Source: Pochonia chlamydosporia 170 | Taxonomy: Eukaryota; Ascomycota; Sordariomycetes; Hypocreales; Clavicipitaceae | Direction: 5' to 3' | DNA length: 64,000 nucleotides | Assembly: GCF_001653235.2 (NCBI RefSeq) | Contig: NC_035790.1 | Coordinates: forward strand, 4,402,001-4,466,000 | In this document: positions 34,691 through 46,945 of the stretch, one piece after another | How the letters are laid out: the number at the start of each line of letters is the position of its first letter | How positions within the stretch are numbered: the stretch's first letter is position 1 | Position numbers and translations under genes: made by a program | The notes under the pieces: generated by a model | The model's database searches: none | The model's input: only the letters and a program-made list of their open reading frames with translations | What the model was told of the DNA's origin: nothing

Positions 34691-36324
34691 TTGCTCACAA
34701 GCCCGAGGGCCGTTGAGCTCAGAAGAGATTTTCTTTAACCAGATACATTTGCCATTGCCACTATTGGAACATGATACTCGGCACCAAGACGAAGGCTACC
34801 TCTACCCCTGACTCGTTGGAGTCATCCTCTCTTGGGGTGGCTAAAGGTTGCCGAATCATTCAGCAACAATGTGAGGGTGGTCTCCTGGGCTAAATGCCTC
34901 GGGGTTGAGCCTACGAGACATTTGACAGGCCAATTTTACCAGCGTATGCTGAGCTCATCCTCAAAACCGTCTGAGCAAAGCCTTAAGGTGGGAAATACAA
35001 TACACGGGGTACAGTGTGCTAATTCTCAGCATCTTTCCTACGGTCCAATTTGTTGTCGAATTTATTAAGTGGTGAGTATGCTGCATATCCAATTTTTTCT
35101 GGAAATATCATGCTTCTTGCTTAAAGCAGCTCTGTGTAATTGACTACACCAGGTTCGTTTTACCTCTCTCCAGGGACACGAAGAAAATGAATCGCACCAG
35201 ACCACATTGGCTTTCACCGCCAGGTCCACATGAATCTGACGTTCTGCTGTATTTCGTCGGCCGTCCAGAGTACTGCGTCTTATAATGACTACTTAAACGC
35301 GATCCGCTACAAACGTGCGTGATGCAAGTGAGATTGCCTAACACCTGTCAAAATCCAGGATATTGCCGATCCGTCAGATTTCCTGGCAATCGCAATGTCT
35401 CTCGCCGAAATCTGCTCAACTTGACTCTAATTCACTCACCCGTTGCAGAGTAATGGACAATTTTGTGCTGCCCGGTCCGGTCACATTCAACTGTGAATGC
35501 AAAACATAGTAGACGACATACTTGACCTCAACCTTCGGGGAGCCCTTCGCCGTCGCTTAGCTCATATATCTTCACGTTCCTTCAGTGACATACCTGTCGC
35601 ATGTTCTTCTTGTTCATTGATTGCGAGGAAGCCAAAACATCTCTTATCCACCCCTTCCCACAAGCATGTTACCCACGAGGTGGAAGGTCCACTCTCGGTA
35701 TGCCAAAACAGGCAATGCCGGGTCGCTGTTCCAGCACATTTGACAAGCCTGGACGAACAAACCCAGGCGAAGCGCCATCTAAATGCGTGATATGCACTCC
35801 CTCATTCTAGGACGATCGAAATGGAATACTTTGGACTTTGCCTCTTCCTTGTCACTCTTCATGCAGTTTCACAGCCTGGGCTGATCCATGGAGTCCTGTT
35901 TCCACTCAGCCTACAGTCTGTCCATCTGTACGCACCAGACAACATCGTTCATAAGTCGTAACATGGGGAGTTCGTCGAGAGTTGAAGCTCTAAACTACAG
36001 CACTTCGAAACTTATGTGAACTTCGACGGGTCCAATTTTGGATGTGAGGGTCATCTTCGTCACAACCTTTGCTAGTTAAATCATGAGGTCTATGACTTCA
36101 AGTTGTATTCCAGCTTGCCCTATCCGCCAAGTGTTTAACAATGTGTCATCCGTAATTCATGTGACATACTCAATACAAAATGCCCTTTCCAACACCGAGG
36201 TGTATGCCTGGGTAATGTGCCCACTTTATACAACATTAAAAGAAAAAGGTCCGTCCGACGCCATTAATGCCGTTAGTACACAGATAGAAACCAACTCTTA
36301 TACAAATTATAGCTGTTTCTGGCT

Positions 36325-39300
36325 TCAATGCCCTCTCGATTTTCTCTTTCTGGGTCGCCCTCGTCCTCGCCTTTCCGCCTCGAAAAGCTCTCGCTTCATG
36401 TCCATCAATATGTCCTCCACCTCGTACACTGTTTCTCTCGTGAGAGACGCACTGCGCAATTGATCGAGCCCACTTCGCAATGTCTCCATGATTGTCTGCA
36501 TGTGTTCACCGCCAACCGATTCTTCAGTCCTCAACTTTGTGCCACCTTGCATTCCTGAATCTGCATTGATGTTTGTGCCGTCTTCAAGCTTCTCATCATC
36601 CCTATTAGCTCCCGCTTCGATGATCTTGTTTGGGCTAGCAGCATTGTCTTCTATATCTGGTTGGCTGAGTTGTGATGCTGCATTAGACTCTGTTACCAAC
36701 TGAGATTGCACTTCTTCGTCGGTATCTCCCCCGTCTATATTTTTGCGTTTTGCCTTGTATGGTTGCTTTGCAACTTTTGGCGTCTGATTGGGTTCGTTAC
36801 GACGCGTGTTTTGCTGGCGCTTTCTAAGGCCACTCCTTGTCTCTATACCTTCAATAGGATTGTTGTCTTCGCCAGATTCCAAGATAGTGGCATCGATTTG
36901 TTTCGTCTGCTGATGCGAAGAGTCTTGAAGTTCATGATTACTAGATCGTCGCCTTTTGCTGCCCTTATCGGAATGTCTTCCACTTCTCTTTCTCTTCCTT
37001 CGCAATATACTATCCGCTTCTGTGGTCTTGTGGGATTCTGCCTCGAGTGAAATTGGAGGGAGTGGTGTTTCGCCTCCCATCTTGTCCAGCCTTTCGGGCG
37101 ATGGACAGGTGGAATCTGTATGCACCATTATACACTCACGAGGTTCGAGTTGTGTGTTTGAGGCACTGGCCGTGGGATCGGTGGACTGTGGGCTACGTAT
37201 TGGCCTCGAAGCGTCTATCCCATGCTTCGCTGCTCCGGGTGATTCGGCGGCTACCCCAGGTGCTTCAGTTTCATCCACCATGGCTGCCTGACTCTCTGCC
37301 CCTGCGCGACGTGAAGAGCGGCGGCGAGACTGAGGTTTGGACCTCTGCGCAGAATCATTCTCAGAGGTAGGCGTCTCTTGGGCTTTTCTCGCTCGCGTAA
37401 TGACTCCTTCAACTTGGGCGGCAGGTGTTACGAAAGATGGTTTGATAGATTGATCTTTGGCTTCTGCAACACTCGAAATGGTCCCTTCCCCGACCTGTGT
37501 GGAAGCCACGGCCCCAGTAGACCGATCAACTTCAGCTGCAACACGCCGTTGTCGTTTGGAAGAGCGACGCGACCGAATCAGTGGCTCAGTGTGGGGGGAA
37601 GCCGCGGATGGTAACTCGGCATCTTCAGTCTGCTGATTTCCAGAAGGGGAGCCAGGTGGTGAAGAGAACTCCCAGCTTTCCATAGCACTGCCTGCACGCG
37701 ACCGCGATTGGATTTCAGATAGAAGCGGATATGGTCGTGGCAAAGGAGGAGAAGAAGGAGGGTCATTGAAATCATCCATTTGAAAGAATTCGCCTCGTCT
37801 GGGAGTTGGCGTTGAGCTGATAAGATCTTCAAACGATTTGCCACGCTTGGGTGTAGTCTCCTGTACGTGTTGGTTGCTCTCAGACGCAACACAGTCTAGC
37901 TTTTCCTTCGGCAAGCTTTGAGCAGACGGGAAAGGGCTGGACAGATCATTTGGGTACAAAACCGCATTCTGTCGTTGACGTTCCCGAACTTCCTTTTGGC
38001 GTTCAGTGAGGTGCTGGGATTCATCCTGAAAAGGTGACGATGACGGAATGGGTTTGAATTGGATTTGCGAATTGTCATGCCGAAGCCGTGGGGTGCTCGT
38101 TTTCTTCACTGCTTTCTCTCGGCGAACTTCTGGTGTCGCTTCGAGACGTTGCTTCCTAGTTAAAGGTCTTCTAGATGAAGATTGCTTGGAGCTTGTCCCT
38201 ACTGCACGAGCATCTGAATGGGACGACGTTGATGATAGGATCCCAAAGCTCTGGTCAGTTTGTGGACCTGCCTGCGAGATGGTTTGAGCTCCGAAACCAC
38301 CAGTTGCTTTGCTAACACCAGGCACAGCCACATCGACCTTGGATCGCAGAGATGAAATTAGCGATGTCAAGCTATCAGAGTACTCAAGCTCTTCATTCTC
38401 CTTCACGATTGTGTTCCAAGTCGCCGCTGCTCTATTCAGAATGGTTCTATGCGAACTCTTAAAGGCTGCGGTGAGTAATGGCTCGATTTCGTCCAGGTCT
38501 TGCCTATATAGACGTTCTTGGGTAGTGAGATAGGAGCAGATTTGGTCCCACATGTTGGCAACCTGTTTGGAGAGGCGGTCAGTAAAACAATTTGAGAATT
38601 ATGGTCGCCTGATAGAGCCTGTGCTTACACGTTCTGACACGGCGGACTTGCTCTCGCTCCTAACAAGACACTTCTCGTCCTGGAACCATACGCTGAGTCC
38701 TGCCTGCAGTTTACCCAGCAACTTTACACCAAACAGTGGCATGTTTCTCAACAAAAATGCACTCAAAGCGTCTAGCAATAGCAGGATGACCGGGTGTACT
38801 TGAATACTGTCATCGCTGAATTTCTTGTCGTACGCAGTTGTCAAGACGTGATTCACGAGTTTGTACAAGTTATCAAATGGCTCGAACGAAGTCACCGTTT
38901 TGTGTTGGACCGGAGGTGCTCCCCAGAGTCTTGATCGAACAGCGTCTAGCGATTGTTTATCCCGGGGCAGTGTGGCGGCATTGAGCAGCATAGTGACAGC
39001 CTGCAAGGTTAGCGACGAGTAGCCTTCAGCTGCGCTAGATATATCCAGAATTGACTTGGAAAGCGGTCCGATGACGATCAGAGAAATACCGGCGTCACCA
39101 TACTCGCCTTTGACTTGGGTGGCGACAGAATCGAATAGGGAAGCCAATCGGTCGTAAGGCAGATTTGGGTGAGAAGACAGACCACGTTCAATCAGTGATA
39201 CAACTTCCCGGAATATCGGGCCTTGTATTTTGCCTGAAATTGAGGGTTGTCCGGTAGTCAAAAGAGGAGCCTTGTTAATATATGCTTGAGCACAATCCGA

Positions 39301-41712
39301 AGCCAGCGCCCACGGTCCATACGGCGTTGAAGAATTACGGGGCAAGAGAGACAAAAGCTCCTTCGCCAATTCAAATCGTCCCTCAGGACTTCTGCCTTTG
39401 AAGAACGGGTCGAAAACTGACTGAAGGAAGGTAGCCAATTCAACATCGTCCCTCCCACCCGGTGGATTAGAGGCAAGCATGATAAACAGATGGTGCAGAG
39501 GCGTGCGAACGACTCCTCGAGAGTTGTCTGTTCGGTCCTGTCGCTGTGATGGTGTTGCAATTGGTTCAAATGTATTGCCAACAGTCATGGCGAGTCTTTT
39601 CTCAGTGAAGGGGAGGTGTCCTAGGCCGTCGATGAGAAGCCGTACGAAATTGGAGAGACTAGGTAGTAATTTCAGGTTGGGTGAAGCAAGACCAGGTTCC
39701 GGTTTGACAGAAGTTGTCACGAGGGCTGCCGAGAGAAGGCCAAAAGCGCAGCCAACAAACCTTGCCGTTTCGTCGGAAACTTTGATATCTTTTGCCGAGG
39801 CAGCAGTAATGGAGCCCACGGTAGCCTGCCATAGTCTGTATACCAAGCTGTCTTTGTTCGCGAGGTCGAAAAACTTGCTTTGGATAATAGGCCCAACCAA
39901 TTGCAAAACCTTGTCGCAATTTTTTCTGATCCATTTTGATTCGATAGCTGGTAGTTCGTCCGATTTGGCAGGAGGCAAATCGATGATGCGGTCTTGCCTC
40001 CATATGCGAGGTGTAGCCACATCCAGAAGGCCAACAAGTAATTTAGCTGCTTGCATCATGCCATCTCCTGGAACATCGGATTTGCCATCCAGGCTACTGA
40101 TTTGGCTTATGATTGGTTGCACGGCAACATCCCAAAGAACATCCAGGTCATACCTGTCGCTACCTGGGGCAAAGGCGTAGTAGTACAGATTGCATACACC
40201 GCCAATTACAGTTCTCCTCAGCTTCATCGCCTCCTCACGCTGTTTCGGGCTCAGCTTTCTGCGAAGCTGGCTGAGGAGGGGTTGGCATAGAGTCCCAATG
40301 CACTTGGGGCTGACTTTGGTATCCGAGAGCGAAAGATACACGTATCTATTCCATGCAAAATTTGCCTCTTGCTTGGTTGAGTTATCTGTCGTGTTAAAGG
40401 CAGATTGTGCCAGAGTTAACCAGGGTTCGTAGTACTGCCATCTGTCAAGAGGACATCGCAGAAACATGATGACGACGCCCCAGATTTGAGGAACTGAGCT
40501 GCATGATTGCCTATCTTTTATCATCTCCTGTAGCCTCTTGATATAAAAGCCAATGAAAGTCTCGCTGTCGTGGCCTGATTGAAATAATTCAGTCACCTTC
40601 CGAAGCAACTGTTTTTCAGATCGCAATGCAAAGCCAGCTTCCATACCCAGGCTAATGGCCTGTGAGCGGGTCTCCTTAACCGAGCTGAGCATGTCTGTGA
40701 ACATATCCTTCAACCAGTCGAGGTGAGTTGACATGTGGCCTCTGGCTTGTTTGATCAATCGCTTGTAGATATGAAGCCGGCTCATAACAATGCTTTTTCC
40801 CTTCAAATGATTTTCAATTTTGTGCAAGGCTGAAACTAATCGACCAACGCGGTCCGAGTTCATGACCTTGGCCGAGAAGTTCTGAAATGCCACAACTTGC
40901 ATGAAGTGTCGCACCACATCCTTGGGCACTCCCTCATCCTCGAATGAGCGAATGGAGTAATCGATGACAGAAATGCCGAAGTCTGTTGTCAGAGTCGACG
41001 CAATGGCCGGAAAGTGAAGGAAAGTGGCGAGTAAAGTCAGGGAATGGTTGATCAGAGAGGTATCCAGGTTACCAGTGTCAAACTTCGATGTCATGTCACG
41101 TTGAATAAACTGCATAAACAAGCTCATCTTGTCTTGTAGAGCGACGCGATCGGGTAGGTTATTGGATGCTTTGAGGGCTCTGGAGAGCATCATGTAAGCA
41201 TCCAGCTTGGAGTCTCGATCCGAGCCAGCTAGCTGTTTAATTGTCGAGTCGAGCATCTCGATTATATTATGCGGAGAAAAAAGTCCATCGAACTCGGTCG
41301 CCAAAGAGGAGGACAGGGGATTTGGAGAAGGCGAAGGTTTCAGGATTCCTCTCACAGGTTTGGAAGACGATGTTGCTGACGAAGAAACTGCGGAGGGCGA
41401 GTATTTGGCAGGCCTGAGAGGGTCAGGATATTGAGGGGGTTCCCGATAGTCAGTGTGAGCCGACCACTCGACCTTCTTTCTAGCCCGACTAGAGCTGGGG
41501 TTGGACGCTGTAGCGACAGGAGAAGTGGGCGAATTGGCATTTGGGGGCGTTTGTAGACTGAATCTGGGGTCGAAGGCCAAGGCTCGTCCTAGAACGACTG
41601 ACTTGCGAGAGATATCGGCTTCGTGGCTAGCCTCGCGAGGAGGAGTCGGTGGCCTGGCTGGCAACGAAATCAGGATGCTTGTGGGAGAGGCCGAGGCTAC
41701 AGAAGATGCCAT
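36325..41712 (-). CDS. rif1: RIF1, telomere/replication-timing regulator
   Basis: Rif1 recruits protein phosphatase 1 to chromatin, restrains origin firing and acts at telomeres and breaks. Exons 41712-38629 and 38562-36325, joined AVSER-VANMWDQICSYL across a 66-base intron, give 1773 residues. The N-terminal half (about 150-1000) is the alpha-helical Rif1_N repeat region. Upstream of it lie KKVEW (79-83), matching the RVxF PP1-docking consensus, and GILK (122-125), matching the SILK consensus. This N-terminal pair is arranged as in yeast Rif1. The second exon encodes a long disordered region rich in Ser, Arg and Glu. A predicted helical C-terminal segment ends in RGRGRPRKRK (1760-1769), an AT-hook-type motif four residues from the end. 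The two open frames are often split because the intron creates a stop. The identification rests on the N-terminal domain. Confidence 0.93.
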
Positions 41713-43273
41713 GGTTGCTGCTAGGCAGCACCGGCGATCTAGAGAGCAAAGTATTGGCCGTCGACCTCACGTAAAGCCATGCAAGAGGTATGACGGAGGA
41801 TGGGTGAGGAGTCTGATGCACAGGCCGGATGAATTGTTTGTACGGCCTTGAGTCAATGGGATGGATGAGGGCAGCTTGAACAGCTCTTCGGTGGACGAAG
41901 AGTAAATGTCAGAGAGGGGTGTTCAAAGCAGAGTCGCTGAGAGTCGTGGTTTGATGTTCAAGGGCAAGAGATGTCGAAATCGACAAACAAGGAGTCCACA
42001 AAGAGTTGTCGTCGCCAACAGAAACGAAATTGGCCCTGTGCCAGTCTCCTCCTTGTGGTTGGCCACTCTCACTTTTTTCAATCAACGCGACCACGCCTCA
42101 CGAAACGCGTACAAGGCGTTTCTGCTGGAGCTGCATGTGGTCTGGCAGGCCATTGACCACGCGTAAGAGTCCATGTCTGGTTCAGAGCCCACAGCAGGCT
42201 AGAATCGGGTGGGGCTGGGCGGTTGGGGTCGGCCAGGCCCAATCAACCAGCTTGCTTAATTGTCAATCGCGCATATCTGGTGGAGGACTCGACAAGGAGT
42301 GAATCGGAGGGGCTGGGGAACATTGAACACATGCATGTGTGCATCTGCATTTGATAGAGCATTGACTCTTCCTCCTCTACTCCGTACTCCGTATCAAGAA
42401 TCACATTCAGAAGAAGCTGGGAGGTGTCAGTCATTTTGGTCGTAGGTACGGAGTACAGAGTACGGAGTTGATGTTTGGGGCATCAATGGAGAACATTGAA
42501 AGCACAGCTTATTTTCTACCGTGCTTCGCCATCTCCTGTGCGTCAAGGTGGGCGTGGCCCACGCCTCCTTAAAATATTGATATGATAATTAACTTTGAAG
42601 TCCTTACTTGGTAGAGCTAAAGGTGCCAGGCGCCAGTTGATAGCAGTGGAAGTATCCGCCTGGTCGTTTGCCGTCCAGATGGCGACTTTCTCCGCGGTAT
42701 CATGAGGAGTCAGGAGCCGTTACGATTACTTTTTAACCTGTACCAGATTGACCCCCAAGACCCCATAACGACGTCAAGTTCATACGTCGAGTTCATATCC
42801 AGTGCCCATGTGGTCCATGTGTGGTCGATCATTCCTCCTAATTGCCCCTCTATCCAACTTGCATCCAATGTGGGGACGGCCACTGTATACTACTGGTCAC
42901 CTCACCTTCTCAAGCTTCTTCCGTTTCAAGTCCTGCACTGGAGTCTTGGTCACCTCAAAGCACAAAACTGCATTGCATTTATTGAACGTGCTGAGAACTC
43001 TGTGCTACTTCCTCACCACCTCTACAGAAGCTTCTCGGAATATTCGCAGCGCCATTGTGGATACAGAATATCTGTGCGGTGATTGAGAGTCCATGTTTAC
43101 TTAAGTGCGCAGCTGCTTAGTCCAACAGTTGCCAACTTGCAACTCCTGGACCACGCCGCCTCTACCCTGTACTTGAACCATTGATTGCGTTCCATGTTCG
43201 TCGAGCGAATTCCACCAAGTTGACCCCGTCACCGAGCCATCCTTCAGGTCCTCCTGGTTGAGACCTGCTTATC
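41713..43273. other. Divergent promoter region of rif1 and ric8
   Basis: Holds two TACTCCGTA clusters (42378-42393 and 42446-42468), AACATTGAA at 42319-42327 and 42492-42500, and GTCTGG words near 42138 and 42176. No gene is seen. Confidence 0.55.
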
Positions 43274-44953
43274 ATGTCCGCGATAGCCTTGGGAACTGCC
43301 ACCGGGCCAGGTAAGCCCCTTGCTCATCCTAGGAACAATCAGCCCACGACAAACCGGTTCAAGCTAATACATACGTAACTGTTTCTATCTACCAGCCAAG
43401 CTTCAGGCTGTGACAGACCTGGTGAATAAGCTCAGTAACGATCTCGAAAAGATTTCATTGTTACCCAAAGGCATGTGTGGCCAAACAGGAACACTCCATG
43501 TTGTTCAGTTCTAATGGGATGTCACAGATCGCAACGATGCCTTGGAGGAGCTCAAGATATACGGAAGGGACCCCAAGTACGCAGATCCCATATTTACAAA
43601 GGATGTTTGTGGATTTCTCCCTCCATACTCGTCCCCATAGCCGGCCAACGCTAACTGCCTCCCAGGGAATCACTATGCTTTTGAGGTTTTCATTCGAGAA
43701 CACATCGAATGATACCTCACGGGCTGCCTTGCGAGTAGTTGCCAATGCTATGCTGTTGAAGCCGGAGACACGCCAGATGTTTGTGGACCAAGGGTATCCC
43801 ACTCAAGCTTGCAATCACCTCGAAACAGGTAGCTGGGATAATGAGTTCCTCCTCTCCAGGATCCTGTTCCTCTCCACATACGGTACCAGTGTTGACCTGG
43901 CAGACATGATCGAAAATCACCAGCTGGCAGAACACATGGTTAATAATCTGGGACGCCACGTAAAGAGTTTATCAGAAAAGCAAAAGGGGACCTTAAACCC
44001 GATGGAAGACTTGGCGCTTGGGGAGACCTTGAAGCTCATGTTTAATGTGACACACTTCTCAAAGGCACATGTGTCGTCATTCACCCCTGCAGTCCCGCAT
44101 ATCGTCGCCTTACTCTGGAAGCAAGATATATCTGAAAGCAAACCCCTGGATTCACCCTTTGGACCCCTAGTCAACTCCCTTCTGAATCTGGACCTCCAAA
44201 CCGAACAGAGCCAATCAGTTTTATTCCCCGAAAATGAGCCCGAAAAAATTACTTCAAGGCTCGTGGAGTTGCTGGATAATGGCATTAGAGCGTACACGGG
44301 TAGTGATCTCGAAACGGTTGTCACTCCGGTAGTCAGTCTGCTTTCCAGGCTGTATGGAAATGCGCCACAATCTGTCCAACAGAACTTGCGCGAGTGCCTC
44401 TTGCCGACCGCACAGGATCGGCAGGGTGTGCTTGGTCGTTCCGACTCCCTGCCGTCGAAGTTGCTGAAGAACTCAACCAACCCAACGGCCCCAGCGTTGC
44501 GAGATGCTATTTCTCATCTCCTTTTCGACCTATCAGACAAAGACGCATCCAAGTTTGTCGAAAATGTTGGCTATGGGTTTGCCTCTGGCTTTTTGTTCCA
44601 GAACAATGTTCCAGTTCCTGCCTCTGCGACGGGAAATTTCAGTAAAAATGATGTTTCTGGTATCCGAAAATCCGTCAATCCTATTACTGGGCAGTTTTTG
44701 GATAAAGAAAAGTTTGCCGATGCGCCAGAGATGACGCAGGAAGAGAAGGAACGGGAAGCAGAACGACTTTTTGTTCTATTTGAACGGTTTGTACATCCGC
44801 TTGTCCCTGACATGTGCTGGCTGATTTAAGGCTGACAAAACTGACAGACTGAAAAAGACTGGTGTCGTGAACATCCAGAATCCTGTTGAGAAGGCGATCC
44901 AGGAAGGTAGATTTGAAGAACTATCTGATGACTGCGTTGAAGACTTGGATTAA
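43274..44953 (+). CDS. ric8: RIC8 (synembryn), G-alpha chaperone and exchange factor
   Basis: Guanine-nucleotide exchange factor and folding chaperone for heterotrimeric G-protein alpha subunits; in Neurospora and Magnaporthe it controls growth, conidiation and infection-related development. Five exons, 43274-43310, 43396-43470, 43528-43604, 43666-44786 and 44848-44953, give 471 residues. Intron 2 has a GC donor (GCATGT at 43471) with a normal CAG acceptor at 43527; only this join restores LLPKD-RNDALEELK. The body is an armadillo-like helical array, with typical blocks DGITMLLRF, ETRQMFVDQGY, ALGETLKLMFN and NPITGQFLDKE. The C-terminus KKTGVVNIQNPVEKAI and FEELSDD is the conserved Ric8 tail. 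Length matches fungal Ric8. Confidence 0.93.
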
Positions 44954-45396
44954 TTATCCAGCCGAGTGATAATCAAAGAATCAGAATCCTTTGTTACAGA
45001 CAAATTTAGGACAAGGGCCATCTCTACTGTATATCGAAGAGACGGAAAGAATGATATATGACGCGAAACCATATTGAGACATTTTGCATAGAAGGGTTCA
45101 AGCACAAACCCATTAGCTGGGACTCTAAGTTGAGCTCGCAAACAATTCTACTCTACTATGCTCAACTATGCATTCCCTGTGCTGGAACTTGTTTGGCATT
45201 CATTTGCAGCAGAATAGTCGTCCACACTGCGTAACCTACGACATTTCAAGAGTATATAACTGCTTTAAATATAATATTGCAATTGTTGGAGTAGCGTATA
45301 TTCATCATCTCAGCGATGCCATGCCATGGCTGTGGCAGTCTTCACCGAACAGGCCCTTTCACCCGTGCTCTTCTCAATATCTGCACGCTCCTAGTT
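44954..45396. other. Intergenic, convergent 3' ends of ric8 and the DUF1772 gene
   Basis: No coding signal. An AT-rich patch near 45245-45300 may hold poly(A) signals. Confidence 0.5.
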
Positions 45397-45942
45397 TCAC
45401 AGAGCGTCGAGAAAAGAAATGGCACCGATCACAGCCCCGGCAAGCGGGAATAAACTCCGCGAAAAATTCATCAGGGTCCAGGTTTCCAATAAGCCGTTCA
45501 CCACGCGATCGCTACCTGGGGTACCTGCTCTGGCAGCCTCATGCAGCGATGTGTTGGTTTTCTTCATGACGATCAAGGTGAACGGCACAATTCCAAGCAA
45601 ACTGGTAGCAGCGGCAGCGAATCCAATCCATTTTACGCCGCGGCTGTGAGCATCGTAGGCAACGTATCCGTATGCGAGAGCAACCCCAAGCGCCACCTTT
45701 GGCATCAGGTCTGCTCCGCGCTTGTAGATATCAGCCCATGTTTGGGCTGTGGACTCAGGGCATGCTTTCAGTGAGGGCGTAACTATCAGTGACAATGATG
45801 CGATGGCGCCTTCAATATGTCACAGCTTGCTGATTAGTAGAGCTAAAGGTATATAGACGGGAAGCTGACGCGTACCAGCTGACCAAGCGGAACCGACAAT
45901 TCCAGTCGCGACAGCGACCAAGGGTGGACCAGAGATCTGCAT
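45397..45942 (-). CDS. DUF1772 (anthrone-oxygenase-like) membrane protein
   Basis: Small polytopic membrane protein of the DUF1772 family. Some fungal members are anthrone oxygenases of polyketide pathways, but most have no known role, and no polyketide synthase is nearby. Exons 45942-45876 and 45809-45397 join as AWSAG-AIASLSLIVTP, giving 159 residues. Four hydrophobic segments are visible: VAVATGIVGSAWSAGAIASL, VALGVALAYGYVAY, IGFAAAATSLLGIVPFTLIV and the last near the C-terminus (SLFPLAGAVIGAISF). Conserved features of the family are the GSAW segment, the PFT..VM..TN block and the WTxxNxxRSLFPL block before TM4. A TATAAAA lies 135 bases upstream. Confidence 0.85.
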
Positions 45943-46273
45943 ATTTTTGACGGCAGAGTTGAGGAAAAGAGCATGTAACAATGGGGGGAGATGAGGACGA
46001 CAACCGACGAAAGTCAGCAGGATGACACCGAAGCAGAAAACATATTGAGTGAGAAATCAACAGTGAAGTCTCCAGTTTTTATACCGCCCAGTCTGTTGGC
46101 TCGAATGGCGATCAATCCCGAACCCCTTGCTTAGAACACCTCATGCCACCTCCATCTACAGAATTCTCTCAATCGTAATTTTATTTGCGACTGTGAATGG
46201 CCTTGTGTTTGTCGGATATGATACAACCCAACAGAACCTGCTCGTGTGCCGCATAAGCTGGCTGGGATTTCAA
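45943..46273. other. Intergenic between DUF1772 and GNAT genes
   Basis: Promoter of the DUF1772 gene and 3' flank of the GNAT gene; both lie on the minus strand. It contains one TATA-like element and no gene. Confidence 0.5.
46077..46083 (-). promoter_or_regulatory. Candidate TATA box of the DUF1772 gene
   Basis: TATAAAA on the minus strand, 135 bases upstream of the ATG at 45942, a usual spacing for a fungal promoter. Confidence 0.4.
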
Positions 46274-46945
46274 TTACGACAACGGCCGCTTAACCACATA
46301 ACCATATAGAGTCTCGGTAAGCGATTCGTCATGCTTGTCAACTTCCTCCCAGGCTTTAACAAGCTCCATGTCTGCCTTTGCCAGAACCCTCTGGCTTGCC
46401 GTATTACTGTCAAGAGTCACCGCAACAATGCATTCCCTGACTTTCCCGTCTTCTCCCTCCACAGCGGTGCTCTTCTCTACCTTCACGTCAACTTCGGCTC
46501 GGGGCAGCGCCCACCAGGCTTTCAAGAAGGCATGTACAAGTTCTGTCGCATATCCTTTGCCCCAAAATTCCTTCCGAAGCATGTATCCGATCACAGGCCA
46601 TCCAAGTTCCCCGACCAGCATGTGGCTACCCGCCGTTCCTATCATCTCTCCTGTTTCGGCTAGGCACACGATGTATTCGTACTTTGAGTCACCGTCTGGC
46701 GAGAGCCTTTGTTTCAGCTTATCTTTAGACCAAGCGATGTCTGGATCAGGTTTCCCCTGCCCGGTCCATTTCATGACCTCGGGCTGCAGGCGAAGCGCAT
46801 GCCAACCATCCAGATCGCTTTCCAGTGTGCGCCGGAGGACAAGTCGCCCAGTCCTAATTTCTGGGCGAGTGCCCAAGAGTGGAAGGGGAGACAACGGAAG
46901 GGTTGTCCGAACTGTAACCCATTCTAGTGGAGAGGACGTGATCAT
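46274..46945 (-). CDS. GNAT-family N-acetyltransferase
   Basis: Acetyl-CoA-dependent acetyltransferase of the RimJ/RimL-like GNAT type; substrate unknown. The product is 223 residues from the ATG at 46945 (MITSSPLEWVTVRTTLPL). TERL-type block GRLVLRRTLESDLDGWHALR is followed by a glycine-rich acetyl-CoA binding region GYMLRKEFWGKGYATEL, and NTASQRVLAKADMELV is the usual final motif. The frame stays open upstream to about 47067 (LPYYYPTPNHYFDTNPLGLHDI) without an ATG, after a pyrimidine-rich acceptor-like CTCTCTGTTAG. A longer form with an extra 5' exon is therefore possible. I chose the internal ATG because it has a clear start and family-like N-terminus. Confidence 0.78.
   Translation of the reverse strand: MITSSPLEWVTVRTTLPLSPLPLLGTRPEIRTGRLVLRRTLESDLDGWHALRLQPEVMKWTGQGKPDPDIAWSKDKLKQRLSPDGDSKYEYIVCLAETGEMIGTAGSHMLVGELGWPVIGYMLRKEFWGKGYATELVHAFLKAWWALPRAEVDVKVEKSTAVEGEDGKVRECIVAVTLDSNTASQRVLAKADMELVKAWEEVDKHDESLTETLYGYVVKRPLS

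Larger units (their letters stand above)
31490..36324. other. 4.8 kb gene desert between the transporter and RIF1
   Basis: No supportable gene. The start is the transporter promoter and the end is the 3' flank of RIF1. It contains many CCAGAC/GTCTGG words (for example near 32840, 32925, 32955, 33010, 33210, 35197, 35936), a CT dinucleotide run near 33024-33036 and a 10-base tandem repeat at 34661-34690. A 47-codon frame at 35821 begins with a hydrophobic stretch but has no other support. Confidence 0.55.

Noticed and set aside
35821..35961. Short frame starting with a hydrophobic stretch, like a small secreted peptide
   Set aside because: Only 46 residues, few Cys, and located in a motif-rich desert. 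Chance is more likely.
36325..38553. Separate 742-residue gene downstream of RIF1
   Set aside because: A 66-base intron (38563-38628) joins it in frame to the RIF1 N-terminal exon, giving one protein.
39479..40180. 233-codon open frame on the plus strand
   Set aside because: It lies antisense to the conserved RIF1 helical domain and shows no domain or codon pattern of its own.
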